From Euborellia annulipes (taxonomy: Eukaryota > Arthropoda > Insecta > Dermaptera > Anisolabididae): a stretch of DNA of 64,000 bases. The translations under genes were made by a program, and so were the position numbers. Shown here in pieces: positions 33,705-45,589 of the stretch; within the stretch, counting starts at the first letter, position 1, and each line of letters opens with the position of its first letter. The notes beneath the pieces were generated by a model that was given only the letters and a program-made list of their open reading frames with translations, was not told where the DNA came from and searched no databases. The DNA lies in the NCBI GenBank assembly GCA_023213315.1, contig JAKCPI010031637.1:1-64000 (forward strand). Reading direction: 5' to 3'.

Positions 33705-33966
33705 CAGTGGCGGATCCAGAGGTGTTTCTCGGGGGGGGGGGGATAATCTGGTGAGACTGGTCGCACAGCACACATTTTTTTCTTAATTTCGGTAATTTAA
33801 AGGCGCATTCTGTACTTGCTTGCCAGAATATAAATACAAATCAAATTTTTAAGTATTAATTTTTAAAATTTTATATTCAAAATACATTTTTTTGGAAAAA
33901 AAGTATTTTTTTCAAATCTCAGGGGGGTAATTACCCCCCTTTACCTCCCCCCTGTATCCGCCCTTG
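33705..33966. mobile_element. hAT-like family B element
   Basis: Ends CAGTGGCGGATCCAG and GTATCCGCCCTTG, flanked by GGTGTGAT / GGCGTGAT (one difference). Inverted relative to 22996-23262. Confidence 0.8.
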
Positions 33967-34340
33967 GGCGTGATAACATAAAGTTTGGAAATCACTGTCC
34001 TAGAGGGTGAGGAGAAATTGCAGACTTTAATTCCTGCTTTATTAATTTGAGATCTTATTTCTCTATGACGATTCCTCACCACCTTATAACCAATTTTTAT
34101 TTATTTATTTATTTTTTTTTTTTTTTTTTTCGTTTTTAAGAACAAATCCTATTCTACTCATGCGATTATTATGAAATTTGGAGAGACAAACGTCTGAGTT
34201 TAAAACGATTTGGTCCATTTGAAGCTGAGAAAATCATGCTTTGCGTTAATAATTTGCCATTGTTTTTTTTTTTTTATTAACTCCTCGTTTGAATACCTTA
34301 TTAAGACAACTTAGGACTATAAATATCCCAAACCTCAATT
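33967..34340. other. AT-rich spacer
   Basis: T-rich runs; no feature. Confidence 0.4.
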
Positions 34341-34699
34341 CAGTAGCGTAACGTTTTTTAGCTAGGCCTCCCCCGCAAACCTTTATTTCATGCCCCATTA
34401 TTTTATTAGACCTTACAAAAAATATTTTTAAAATACAGTATATCCCTGAACCCTGAGGGCCCCGGGCCCTCTCAAAGATAAATTTTCATTAAATTTTTCC
34501 GTTTTTACCGGAGCCCTGAGGGCCCCAGGCCCTTTCAAAGACAAATTTTCATTAATTTTTTTTTTTTATCTAAATTTTTTTCGTTTTTACCCAAGCTCTG
34601 AGGAGATACAGTTTTTTAACTCGGCCCGGCCCGTGGGCCCCCAAGGTCCGGGGCCCCCCCGCATTGCGGGGTCTGCGGGGGGCGTACGTTACGCCAGTG
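34341..34699. mobile_element. hAT-like element with internal tandem repeats
   Basis: 359 bp, ends CAGTAGCGTAACGT and ACGTTACGCCAGTG, flanked by the perfect 8-bp duplication CCTCAATT (34333-34340, 34700-34707). Inside, a CCCTGAGGGCCCCGGGCCCT-type unit followed by AAATTTTCATTAA repeats two to three times. Confidence 0.85.
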
Positions 34700-35491
34700 C
34701 CTCAATTTAATAAAATGATTAGTTCCAGAGATATAAGCAAAATAAAAAACTATACAAAAGATATAAAATTGTGAAGTTAAGAAGAAATTAATAGCTGAGT
34801 GATATTTAACAGGAACAGGTAGATGTAGGCAGCCAGCAAAGAATAAAAATCTTTCTAACAATTTGATATGTATGAATATACCAGTAAGCCAGACGATTGG
34901 CGTCTATCATCATTGATTGATAATAGAATAAAATTTAGGTCATGTACATTAACGGATTCCTCCCTCAAAATTTACAATTAAATTGCTTAATTAATTGAAT
35001 GAATAAATAAATAAGGGAGAAAGGATATACTACTGTACGTGAGTATTTGTGAACAAATAGAGAAGGGTGACGAAAGACACTTGAAGGCCAGAACTACGAG
35101 TTAGAGTGAAAGAGAAAGGGCAATCGAAGGGAGAAAGAATACGAGTGGGACAGAGAGAGAAAGAAAAGGGGGCTTCCATGCCCCTAGCACCTTCAAAGTT
35201 GATTCATTCATTAATTAAATTATATCTTGAAGAATAGAGACACCATTTGTATTTTTATCTTTTTTATATTTTGACAATTGAAGGGCTTAGTGGAAGATAG
35301 TCATAAGCCATGTCATTTTTGAGATTCATTCTTTAAATATCCCACACAAAGAAGTTTCTTGATTTTACAATAGTTGACTGCATATAATAAATGCAAGTTG
35401 TCTACTTGGCAAGCTAGTGATTATTTGAGAAGTAAGATAGTCATAAGCCACAGCAAAATAGCGACCTGGAGGGAATGAAAATTTCTCCCGT
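34700..35491. other. Low-copy DNA
   Basis: No repeat end, gene or RNA recognised. GA-rich around 35100-35165. Confidence 0.4.
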
Positions 35492-35499
35492 GTTCAAAG

Positions 35500-35673
35500 C
35501 AGGGCCGGAACTACGAGATTTTTAGGGGGGGAGGGGGGCAAAATTTAATTTGCCGCCCCCTCCTTAAAATTTTCTATACAAAATTCATATCATTTTACCT
35601 TTTTTTTAGTAAATCCATCTTTAATTGCCGCCCGGGGCCACGCACCCACTGCCCCCCTCTAGATCCGGCCCTG
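35500..35673. mobile_element. hAT-like MITE, family E
   Basis: 174 bp, ends CAGGGCCGGAACTA and TAGATCCGGCCCTG, flanked by GTTCAAAG on both sides (35492-35499, 35674-35681). Confidence 0.85.
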
Positions 35674-35726
35674 GTTCAAAGGACTTCCACGAATAAAGGA
35701 GCTGAAAATGAAGAGTATGATTCTTT

Positions 35727-35912
35727 TACTTTCTCTTACCTCTATATATGTTAATATATATAGAGAGAAAGTAATGAATTCATATCAAAATTCGATGTCG
35801 AGATTTTGATGGATATACACGTTTTGAGGTCCCCTGAATTCAAAAAAGTGATTTTCGCAACATGGTCTGTCGGTGTGTGTCCAATTTTAAGCATGAAGGA
35901 ATTGAGCTAGGA
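35727..35912 (-). mobile_element. HER fragment, 3' end
   Basis: 3' hairpin TACTTTCTCTTACCTCTATA and adjoining body as far as AAGGAATTGAGCTAGGAG, then a break. Confidence 0.8.
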
Positions 35913-37095
35913 GCGTACATAACGTACTCGTTATTTTAAATAAGATATTAGGAATATAAGTGTTATGAGTTATGTTACTCGTATAATGCAAGTTGAAGCG
36001 GCCATAATCCTGTAGCAATAAAGAAATGGGGTGGGTGGCATCTTACCCCTATAGTTGGGGGAAGACGCCACTTAGTTCAAAAACAAATGGGATGAATTTC
36101 AAAATTTGTTTTATTTTATTTTATAACACTATATTATCGAATAAAATAAAAATGTAATTAATAAATATTATTATAATTAATGATAAATAAATGCAATTAA
36201 TGATAACAATGAAAATCCAATAATAATTAAAATTAATAAAAATAAATAAATAAAAGAACTTAATGATAAATTATTAATGAAAAATACTAAAAAGTAAAAT
36301 AATAATACTAATTCACATTTTATTTACATATGCCTACAGAAAATGCCTAGAAATGACAAAATAAAAACTAGTGGCACCCTCCCCGTACATATGTAAAGAT
36401 GAATACATCTTTAATATTTAATATCTTAATTATTTTCATACTAACAATTGCAAGAAGAGAATTAACTTGTCTAAATAACCGATTGGACAATAAAGGGTAT
36501 TTTTTTCATGATATTATTTCTATTTGCAACGTACTAATGGAAAAATCCTTAAGTGAGGGGTCTTCCCGAGTTCCCTTATATATTAAGATATTTAGGCATG
36601 CTGGGGATTGGACATCCTGAATTCGACCCAAAATGAATATAATTTCAAGGTCTGTTTTTTTAGGGAGGATAATTTGAACCTCCTGTCGTTGGACGGCGGA
36701 TATACCAGGTATGTTATATTAAGTTATAAGGAAGGATACGTATCGAACGTAAAATTTCCTGACCAGGCCAACACCTGTTCCTTCTCTTCCGGTTCCTTGT
36801 TCCCATCTTCATTTATTTGTTTTTTTTTTTTTCTATCTTCCCTTTTCCTGAGTTGGCATTTGTTTCTAAACACGTGTTTCCTCATTCATGCTGTCAAATT
36901 CATTCATTACAATAACATTTTTACTCACTGCAATTTTTTTTTTTTTTTTTTTGCCATTTCATGTGAAATTTGAAACTCAAGCGTAAGCGTATTCATTAGT
37001 CAATACGATCCTTATACGGAGATTATCAAAGGAATCAACTAATTATTTTAAAAAAATGTAGGTTAGAATTAAATTATTTGTAGAGGAGGAATATT
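35913..37095. other. AT-rich DNA without clear genes
   Basis: Two short open frames (36399-36620, 36608-36973) overlap and show no recognisable domain, signal or splice context. I do not call them. Confidence 0.4.
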
Positions 37096-37272
37096 GATTA
37101 AACAAAACATTATTTCATTGTTTTTATAAAAGAAAATGAAAATATTTATTGGAAATTTTCTAGGTTTGAACCATGAAAGTTTCCATTAAAAAATATATAA
37201 TAATTTTTTTAAGCCAATGAAATAATCACAAATAGAAAACGCATGGGTGGGGCTTAATATTGTCCTTCACTG
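37096..37272. mobile_element. TA-flanked MITE M1, left-truncated
   Basis: The right end AACGCATGGGTGGGGCTTAATATTGTCCTTCACTG matches the copies at 39874 and 59557 (longest run quoted in parts: GCATGGGTGGGGCTTAAT, CCTTCACTG). TA follows at 37273. The left inverted end is missing. Confidence 0.7.
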
Positions 37273-37274
37273 TA

Positions 37275-37400
37275 CCATAATGTCGGAAACTAAATATATA
37301 TAGACACAAAAAATCTGGTGTAGCAAGCACAGAATATAACTTTTTATTACCGAAGGTAAGAGAAAGTTGTGTGCTGTGCGGCCAGTCACACCAGATTTTT
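37275..37400 (-). mobile_element. HER fragment, 5' hairpin
   Basis: GTCGGAAACTAAATATATAT, then the hairpin ending GGCCAGTCACACCAGATTTT. Confidence 0.8.
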
Positions 37401-37955
37401 AAGGGATGCATTCACTGGTGCCCGAAACGCTGTAATTTTTGTAGTTTATTAATTACTAACAAAAATAACGTCAAAAATATCTCTTATTTCTAAATAATTT
37501 ATTTGGTTTTTCCTAATCCGTCGCCTTTAAGGGGACCGATGGTGTTACGCATGTTTTTCCCGATAAGATGTCGTAGTGTGTCATAAAAAGTATGCCCAAA
37601 AAATCAAGTAATTCAAAAATTTGCCAAGAGATGTCAGAATGGTAGCTAATAATATTTAATGCATTTGCTTGATTTTCATTGATCTTTTAACAATAAATAC
37701 TTTATAAATGTTATTATATATTATGTATCTTTTATAAAAGCATAAAAATATATAAATATAGGCGAGATATAGGGTAATAAGCGATCTGCTGTTAGACTAG
37801 CCTGCCATCTATTGCAAGAATGTTGAACTAAATTTGTAAATAAATCATCTAAGCTTATTTTAAATATTTCTTAATTAATATGTGATTAATAATAACAATA
37901 AATTCATTTTTAAATTTAAAAAAAATTAAAGATTATTGGGACAGATTGTTTTTTT
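37401..37955. other. AT-rich DNA
   Basis: Nothing recognisable. Confidence 0.4.
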
Positions 37956-38145
37956 GTATTTGCTTGATAACAAAAAAAATTAATTACGATATTTTTTTAA
38001 TAAGTCATTAAAAAAGATTATAGCTCGATGTCCCAATAATCTCTTATGAATTTAATTCATTTAAAAAAAAACCGCATTGAAAAATTCCTTATAATAGTCT
38101 AGTTTTTTTTAAAGTACGTTTAGAAGTCGCTCCTGAACCCTAAAG
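37956..38145 (-). repeat. Dispersed repeat G2, copy 2
   Basis: Reverse complement of 24830-25013, including ATAGCTCGATGTCCC and TTTAGAAGTCGCTCCTGAAC. Confidence 0.75.
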
Positions 38146-38204
38146 AGTAAAAAAAAAAAAAAAAAAAAAAAAATATTCAAAAGGAATTCATTGTTAATGA
38201 ATCG

Positions 38205-38222
38205 AATGCATTCTCTCTATAT

Positions 38223-38286
<64 letters not shown>

Positions 38287-38312
38287 CATATATAGGGTAA
38301 GAGAAAGTAAAA
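38205..38312 (+). repeat. (AT)n array inside a HER 3' hairpin
   Basis: ATTCTCTCTATATAGA leads into about 60 bp of pure AT and ends GGGTAAGAGAAAGTA. The HER terminal stem has expanded into a microsatellite. Confidence 0.75.
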
Positions 38313-38325
38313 TATAATAAAGCTT

Positions 38326-38482
38326 GTTCTGGAGGTATATTCAAAGTATTTTATTCCACAATACAGTCGACGTTTCTGGACTATGAAAGTCTTCTTCAGG
38401 ACTAATGTGATTTTCAGAGAACCTCGAGTGAATGGTAGAATTTAATTTTGGCCTGAATAAATCTCTAGAACAAACGTTATTA
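38326..38482 (-). repeat. Inverted-repeat element with degraded hammerhead-like core
   Basis: Arms TAATAAAGCTTGTTCTGGAG and the inverse near CTCTAGAACAAACGTTATTA. On the minus strand it reads CCTGAAGA, a GACT/AGTC stem, then GAAACGTC. Core positions match but stem II is irregular. Confidence 0.5.
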
Positions 38483-39289
38483 TTTCACACCATGTCTACA
38501 CCAAACTTTCTCAATCCTTATTATTCATTGATAAAAAGTTTAGGCTCAGGCCGAAACCTAACATCAATCAGGTTGATATCAAAAATAAAATAAATAAAGA
38601 ACGTTTATAAGCATTTTAGATTCAAATTATCTTGCTAATAAACAAGAAAGTGAATAATGGGATCAAATAATTAATTCAAATAGAGATTAGAGGAAAGAAA
38701 AGACGGCTGGTTGGTGGGGGGGGGGGGGGGTAATTATTGACGAGGGGAGAAAATGAAGCGTGTGTGAAGTTCCTACCACCTTAGTTTATTTCTCTCCTAA
38801 AGTCATTTCTTTAATTGAAAATAACAATTTTGAAAGCAGCAGGTAAAAATGCAAGACAAGAGAATTGAAGGACAAACTTTTGCTTTGAAAAGTTCATTCA
38901 TATCGCCTACCGTATTTCACTCATTCATTCATTTTCTATTCATTCATCTTTACCCATTTATTTATTACTACGATATTTTTTTTTTTTTTTTGAAAGGAAA
39001 AATAAGGAAAGTTTCTTTAGTAAATAGGTAAAGGGAAGGAAATGCGTTGTTATGTAAATTTGTAAATAAAATAAAAAAAAAATGTTTTTCTTTAAAATAT
39101 TATTATGTAAAAAAAAAATATGTGAGGGATTATTTTTTCGTATTGTCATATAGAAGGCAATTCAATTGTTTTTCAAATGATATTTTTATGGTTGATCACC
39201 CATCCAAAACTAGACGAGAATTATTAATTTTTTTTTTTTAGAATGTTTCTAGATGAACAGATAGATATTTATGAGAATATATAAAGGTC
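38483..39289. other. AT-rich DNA
   Basis: A G-run lies at 38717-38730. Short open frames at 38849-39241 are A/T-homopolymer driven and not called. Confidence 0.4.
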
Positions 39290-39399
39290 TAAAAAAATCT
39301 GGTGGGATTAGTCAAACAGCAGTCTTCCGCAAGAGAAAGTAGTATTCTGTGCTTGTCACACCAGATTTTTTTAGTGTCGAGATATATTTAGTTAAGATA

Positions 39400-39654
39400 A
39401 CACTCACACTTTTTTCTCATTCACACTCAAAATCACACACACATTCACACAGTCTTTTCGGCAACTTAAGCCATTTAAGACTGTGACGATAACCGAAATT
39501 ATGAAAATATATATATTGGGGTCCAGTCATTCTTATTTAAGCCATTTAGTATCCAAATGGCTTAAATAAAATCATCGGACTGCCTGGGGTCCGAACCCGC
39601 GATTTTTGGTATACGAGGTTAGCACGCTAACCCCTACACCAAGCCCCGAGGGCA
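39400..39654 (-). repeat. SINE1, near full length
   Basis: Reverse-oriented. Tail CACACACATTCACACAGTCT, B-box region CCTGGGGTCCGAACCCGCG, head CCAAGCCCCGAGGGC. It stops at ATAAAATTTATAAAC of the HER body, the same area as the SINE1 insertion at 15770-15931. Confidence 0.82.
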
Positions 39655-39873
39655 TAAAATTTATAAACACGGGAAAATATTTATATTTTGTTACCATTTC
39701 TCCAATCTTTCCTATGAAATACAAGAGTAAAGTGTGCTTCAAACTTCAAACAATTTTCAGGACAAAATGAGAATATACATTTTAAAGAGAATCGAAAAAA
39801 TAATTGATTTTTGAATTTTAATCAAAATCGATGGAGCAAATTTTAAGAAAAATCGAAAAAAAATGTAAAAGTA

Positions 39874-40083
39874 CAGTGAGGGACAATATTAAGTCCCACC
39901 CATGCGTTTTCTACTTGTGATTATTTCATTGTTTAAAAAAAAATATTCTATATTTTTCAATAGAAACTTTCACGGTTCAAACCTAGAAAATTTCCAATAA
40001 AGATTTACATTTTCTTTTATAAAAACAATGAAATAATCACAAGTAGAAAACGCATGGGTGGGACTTAATTTTGTCCCTCACTG
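39874..40083. mobile_element. TA-flanked MITE M1, full copy
   Basis: 210 bp. About 60-bp inverted ends start CAGTGAGGGACAATATTAAG, with TA at 39872-39873 and 40084-40085. Excision would rejoin GTA|CATCAGTAAAGTACTAG of HER. Probably mobilised by a Tc1/mariner transposase. Confidence 0.85.
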
Positions 40084-40361
40084 TACATCAGTAAAGTACT
40101 AGTACTCTTTGGTTGATTTTGTTCAAAAGCTTCGTGCCATGTCCCATAGGGGTACCTAACTTAAATATAAAATTTCAACCTCATAGCTCATTTCGTTCTT
40201 CTCTTAAAATGTCCACACAGACCAATTTGCGAGACCCACTTTTTTGGACTCGGGGGACCTCAAAAGGTGTATGTATATCCATCAAAATCTTGACATCGAA
40301 TTATTGACACGATCTCAATACTACCTCTCTATATATTTGATATATAAGGTAAGAGAAAGTT

Positions 40362-40830
40362 AAATATCCCTATTTATTTCAAAAATCCTTTGGTTTGCAG
40401 CCTTTCTCCCCCCCCCCTTTTTTTTGATCAACTCTTCAATAAAATGACGCCGCTAACTAATATATGAACAATATATTCATATAATAGAAGATATCTAATA
40501 TCTTCTAAGAATCATTAAAGATAAAAAAATAAATTATGAGCGGAAGTCTATATCCGTAAGTCTCTCTCTTCTCAAGATACAAGTCAGGTGATTGATATGA
40601 AATATTAATATAGGCTTTATTTGAAACTAGCTGCACGGTTCGGCTTCAATTACAAAACACCATCTATAGGGCTGCCCGTGGCGGGCGGCATCTTGGGACA
40701 TGATTAACAAGTACGAATTGACCAGATTAAAAATCTATTTTAATTAATTTTGCACCGTATTATGAAGTTATAAAATAAAAAACATATTTTAAATATAATT
40801 AGTCTAAATGTAAGCAGTTTCAGCCTAATA
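40362..40830. other. AT-rich DNA
   Basis: ACTAGCTGCACGGTTCGGCTTC near 40627 resembles repeat heads elsewhere; otherwise nothing. Confidence 0.4.
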
Positions 40831-42423
40831 CAGCGGCGTAACTAGCCTCTAAGGGCCGGGGGCAAAGCTCAACTGGGTCGCCGTTTTCGTTCGAGCTTTT
40901 TTTTGACGTGACAACGTCTTACAAATCATGTTAGAGGGGCATGCACGAAAAAGTTTATCAGCTTGAATAACTCCTCTGTCTTAAGAGGTATAATTATGGG
41001 GAATATACGGTTAGAAAGAATGAGTTTTCAGCTAAAGATTTCACCATTTATTTTTTTCCTATCATTTTATTTTACCGCGCTGCGGTAAATTCTAATTTGA
41101 TATTTTAAACCCCTGTAGATTCCGAACGGCTAATCAGATCTGATTAAATGAGATGTCATTTGGTGCAGAAAGATAACCTCTAATAGAATAAATAAAAAAA
41201 TCCCGAGAAATTAACTCCAAAATTGGTTTTTTTCTCGAAAAACCTCATTTTTTAGGCAAAAAAATATCGAAAAATAGCCCTACTTGTGTAACGCATAGAG
41301 ACTTGACCATAAAAGCTATATTAAATCTAAATATAGTTTTAGAAAGAGTGGTTCAATACCCCGGGGTGTTTTTTTCTTTTTTTTGATATGAGGTCATTTT
41401 ACCGCATGAGAGCACTCGGCGGGATTTCGTTTTTCGAAAATTTAAACCCCTGTAGATTCCGAACGGCTAATCAGATCAGACTAAATGGGATGTCATTTGG
41501 TGCAGAAAGAAAACCTCTAATAGAATAAATAAAAAAATCCCGAGTAATTAACTCCAAAATTAGTTTTTTTCTCGAAAAACCTCATTTTTTAGGCAAAAAA
41601 ATATCGAAAAATAGCCCTACTTGTGCAACGCATAGCGACTTGACCATAAAAGCTATATTAAATCTAAATATAGTTTTAGAAAGAGTGGTTCAATACCCCG
41701 GGGTGTTTTTTTCTTTTTTTCGATATGAACTCATTTTACCGCATGAGAGCACTCGGCGGGATTTCGTTTTTCGAAAATTTAAACCCCTGTAGATACCGAA
41801 CGGCTAATCAGATCAGACTAAATGAGATGTCATTTGGTGCAGAAAAAAATCCTCTAATAGAATAAATAAAAAAATCCCGAGTAGTTAACTCCAAAATTAG
41901 TTTTTTTCTCGAAAAACCTCACTTTTTAAGCATAAGTCGCCCTTAATGGATAAAAAAAAGCCACACCTGTCATATATTGTTTCAATGAAAATGTTTGAAC
42001 ATGTTTATTTATGAAAACAAATTACTAGTAAAAAAAAAAACAATATTTTCTCTCTTTATATTTCAATATAGGTAAGAGAAAAAAAATTTTTTGAAGTCAA
42101 GCAAAAGAAGTTGTCACGTTAAAAAGCCACCGGCTGTGTAGAAGACACAGCCAACACCTAATTTTTAGTAGGCTATACGAATCTCATTTGACTTTTTTTT
42201 AGTATTCGTTTTTTTGTAATTTTTTTTGTGATATAAAATGTATTTATAATGAAATTTCAAAAAAAGCCTGAGATTTCGGGAAAAAGCCGGAGATTTAGGT
42301 AAAAAGCCGTAAAGCCGGATGCGCTAGGGCGCCTATGTCGGTATTGAGGGGCGTCAAAGGCTTGCTCCGCCAGTGGAGGGGGCGGGGGGGGGAGCCCCTT
42401 CGCCCCACCTGGATACGCTACTG
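40831..42423. mobile_element. Large hAT-like family A element
   Basis: 1593 bp, ends CAGCGGCGTAACTAG and CCTGGATACGCTACTG, flanked by GCCTAATA on both sides (40823-40830, 42424-42431). No transposase. The interior holds a ~337-bp tandem repeat (41070-41935). The short relatives at 12272 and 51883 lack that interior. Confidence 0.85.
41070..41935 (+). repeat. 337-bp tandem repeat, about 2.6 units
   Basis: The segment AAACCCCTGTAGATTCCGAA recurs at about 41107, 41444 and 41781. Units share ATGTCATTTGGTGCAGAAAG and TCAATACCCCGGGGTGTTTT and are highly similar. No open frame. Confidence 0.88.
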
Positions 42424-42659
42424 GCCTAATAAGAAGCATTTATGTTTACGTTTCGAGATATATTTAATCTTCAGTCCGAATATAAAAATTAGACATTTAA
42501 TTTCGAGATATGATAAAATTACAGAGTTATTCTATAGATAAACTTTCTGAGGTGAATTTTATTTTTCAATTATTTACATCCTGGAGTAGTAGTGCCATTT
42601 TGTTTTATTTAAGAAAAATATAATTTTTTCTTTTTTTTTGGGGGGGGAGGCGAAGAGTC

Positions 42660-42791
42660 GAAACCACTTTTTTGGATTCAGGGGACCTCACAACGTGTAT
42701 ATCCATCAAAATCTAGACATCAAATTTTTGAAATGAGTCCAATACTTTCTCTCTCTGTATATTAACATATACATACAGGTAAGAGAAAGTA
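42660..42791 (+). mobile_element. HER fragment, 3' end
   Basis: GAAACCACTTTTTTGGATTC to the 3' hairpin ending GGTAAGAGAAAGTA. Confidence 0.8.
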
Positions 42792-42794
42792 TTC

Positions 42795-42912
42795 GCGTCC
42801 CAAGCGAGAAAAATTTTTTCATTTGATTTGACTACAAATCATTTGAAATAGATAGGGATGGGGTCTAAATGGCCTTAGATGCCGAAAAAGACCTTAAAAA
42901 AAAAAAAAGGTA
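42795..42912 (+). repeat. SINE2 fragment, 3' part
   Basis: GCGTCCCAAGCGAGAAAAAT, TTTGATTTGACTACAAATCA, GATGCCGAAAAAGACCTTAA and an A-run. It lacks the A and B boxes. Confidence 0.75.
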
Positions 42913-43146
42913 AGAGAAATGTAAAAATAAATATTATGGGGTTGATAAATTACAAATGGTGACCAACAGCGTGGACTGAAATTCTCCGATTTGGCCACTT
43001 TTTCGGTTCATATTAGTAAAATCTGGACATTTTTCAGATCCAGACGCAGAACTGGACACGTGTTCTAAATCCGAACGTCTGGTAACCCTAAAAATAAATT
43101 TCCTCAAAAATTAATAGACTATGTATTTGTCTGAGAATTAAATTTT

Positions 43147-43803
43147 TACTTTCTTTTACCTCTACACAGTATATATGTAATATATATATAGAGAGAAAGT
43201 ATTGGATTCATGTCAAAAATTCGATGTCGAGATTTTGATGGATATACACGTTTTGAAGTCCCCTGAATCCAAAAATGTGGTTTTCGTGACATGGTCTGTC
43301 TGAGGGTGGGTGGGTTCAATTTTAAGTTTGAAGAAATTGAGCTAAGAGGTTGGAATTTTATATTTAAGTTAAACACCCCCCCCCCCCTCCCCGGAGCGTG
43401 AAAATAAGCATTTAATCAAAATCGGCCAAAAAGTACTAGTACTTTACTGATGTAGTTTTTTCGATTTTCTCAAAAATCGCTCCATCGGTTTTGTTTAAAA
43501 TTCATAAATCAATTATTTTTTAGATGCTCTTTAAAATGTATATTCTCATTTTGCCATTGAAATCTTCTGAAGACCACTTTACTCTTGTATTTCATAGAAA
43601 AGATAGGAGAAATGGTTGCCATGGTAACAAAATATAAATATTTTCCCATACTTATAGATTTTACATCTTGAATTCTAATATATCGGCGGAAACTAAATAT
43701 ATCTCGACACGAAAAATCTGGTGTGATTGGCGCACAGTACACAACATTCGATTACCGAAGGTAAGAGAAAGTTGTGTGCTGTGCGACCAGTCACACCAGA
43801 TTT
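43147..43803 (-). mobile_element. HER, full-length copy
   Basis: 657 bp with both hairpins. The 3' stem contains an ACAGTATATATGTAATATAT loop and the 5' hairpin ends GACCAGTCACACCAGATTTG. Confidence 0.88.
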
Positions 43804-44992
43804 GTTGAATTAATTTCAATCCAAGTGAGTGAGTTGCGAGAATGAATGAAACAACTTCTTGATATGAATGAATGAAAATGAATGTTTTTAAATCCCGTGT
43901 GTTTATTTCATTTTCTAAATCTCCGAACCATCTGTGAATAAAAAAAGAGATTATAGACATCTGCGTTTGAGTAAGAGAGAGAGAGAGAGTTTGAAATTGA
44001 AATGATATTTAGAATCAATATATAATAAGTAATTTAATGGTTTCTGAATTCGGGGGCGTTATTTTTATTTTTTTTTTTTTTTTAGTTCCTCTAAGGTGCT
44101 AAGTGGAAGGGAAAAGAATAAGAATAAAAAAAAGAGAAGAGGAATGAATGATGGTTTTGAGGGAAGTGAGTGCTGTGTGTGTTGGAGGAGGCAAGAGAAG
44201 AGACGAGCAGAGAGCAAGAGCAGGAGCTGAGTTGGTTCGTTCGTTCCCACGCTCTCTCGGTTGGTTGGTTTGTGCCCACCGGAAGTGGCCCCGACCACCG
44301 CCGCCTCGCATCCTGTGCCTTTGCTTTTGCTTTTGCCTTGCCTGCCTGTCTGGCTGCCTTCTTCCCTGGCTGCCTGAATATATACGATTGCCCCACCATA
44401 TTATTAGCACCCCCACACTCATCGTCGGCGTCGTCTACACCCACATTACCCAAAGCTCTCGCTCGATTAATCAATTTTTATATTTAATTAGCTCCTACCC
44501 ATCAACTCAAATTCCTAGTATTTATTGAAAATTGTGCTGAAATTTTGAAATTTTTCCTTCTATCAGTATTTACTGTATTTATATTAATATTAAAGAAATG
44601 TACTCAGGAAAATGAAATTTTTTTCCGGCTCCGAGAAAATTCCTTCAGATTCTTAAGTAAAATGACCTCCTGAATCCAAATATGACCTCCGTTTTACCCC
44701 ACCACGTACCGTTTTAGGAGGACAGCCCCCTAGTTATTTCCACCCCTTTTCGTTAATCTTAAGGCCATGAACTAAATTTGGAGGGATGAAAAAGAACATT
44801 TTGGTCTTAACATTTCTTCAGAAGGTCTAGAGAGGTGAAATGTTCAAAAAGATAAACAACAAAACTTTCCTTATTCCTCAGATAGCTAATTACATTTATT
44901 TTTAACTCGAAGGTTAAGCGTGTTTTTGTTTACTATATCGGTGATTTGCTATCTCGGATAAGTTTGCTAGTTGACTAGAAGTGAATCAACTG
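43804..44992. other. Low-copy DNA with a GC-rich island
   Basis: 44160-44480 is GC- and CT-rich, with AATATATAC near 44377. Open frames on both strands are compositional and lack domains. It looks like a promoter or 5' UTR region, but no coding exon follows. 44865-44975 matches small repeats at 19388 and 19575. Confidence 0.4.
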
Positions 44993-45000
44993 GCCCTTAG

Positions 45001-45581
45001 CAAAGGCGGATACAGGGGGGGGGGGGTAAAGGGAGTAACTACCCCCCCCCCTGAGATTTGAGAAAAATATTTTTTTTTACAATTAAATTTTATTTTTAAT
45101 ATAAAATTTTAAAAGTTAATACAAATTTGATTTGTATATACAGTAGAGTCCCGGTAATCCGAACCTCGCTAATCCGAACTTCCGGTTAATCCGAACTCTT
45201 TTTACCTACGATTTTTTTTTTAAGAGGAATATAAATGAAAATTACACATTAAAGGAACTTTATTTTATTAAAAAATACGAATTATAAAAAATAGAGAAAT
45301 AGTATAAGCATTTACAACTAACATGAACGGTTTACAACGTTATAAATACGACTTTATTATCAAAATTAACTAATTCAAGCTTACGATTCCGGTTAATCCG
45401 AACTTCCCGATAATCCGAACGGTCCCAATTAGTTCGGATTAACGGGACTCTACTGTATTAGGTAAACAAGTACAGAATGCACCTTTAAATTACCGAAATA
45501 AAGAAAGAATTATGTTCTGTGCTATCAGTCACCCCAGATTACCCCCCCCCCGCACGAGAAACACCTCTGGATCCGCTCTTG
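45001..45581. mobile_element. hAT-like family B element with nested MITE
   Basis: Ends CAAAGGCGGATACAG and GGATCCGCTCTTG, flanked by GCCCTTAG (44993-45000, 45582-45589). A pogo-like MITE at 45141-45455 splits it. Confidence 0.87.
45141..45455. mobile_element. pogo/Tigger-like MITE
   Basis: 315 bp. Ends CAGTAGAGTCCCGGTAATCC and the inverse GGGACTCTACTG, with TA on each side (45139-45140, 45456-45457). Repeated TAATCCGAAC motifs near the ends fit pogo-type binding sites. Confidence 0.85.
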
Positions 45582-45589
45582 GCCCTTAG

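Larger units (their letters stand above)
39290..40361 (+). mobile_element. HER copy with SINE1 and MITE insertions
   Basis: 5' hairpin 39297-39370, SINE1 at 39400-39654, body, a TA-flanked MITE at 39874-40083, then the rest of the body and 3' hairpin. Three elements are layered, so HER is the oldest here. Confidence 0.82.

Noticed and set aside
36399..36973. Two overlapping small open frames
   Set aside because: AT-rich, overlapping in different frames, with no domain, signal or splice context.
44091..44528. Overlapping frames on both strands rich in Ser, Ala or Lys
   Set aside because: Compositional; more likely a promoter or 5' UTR island.
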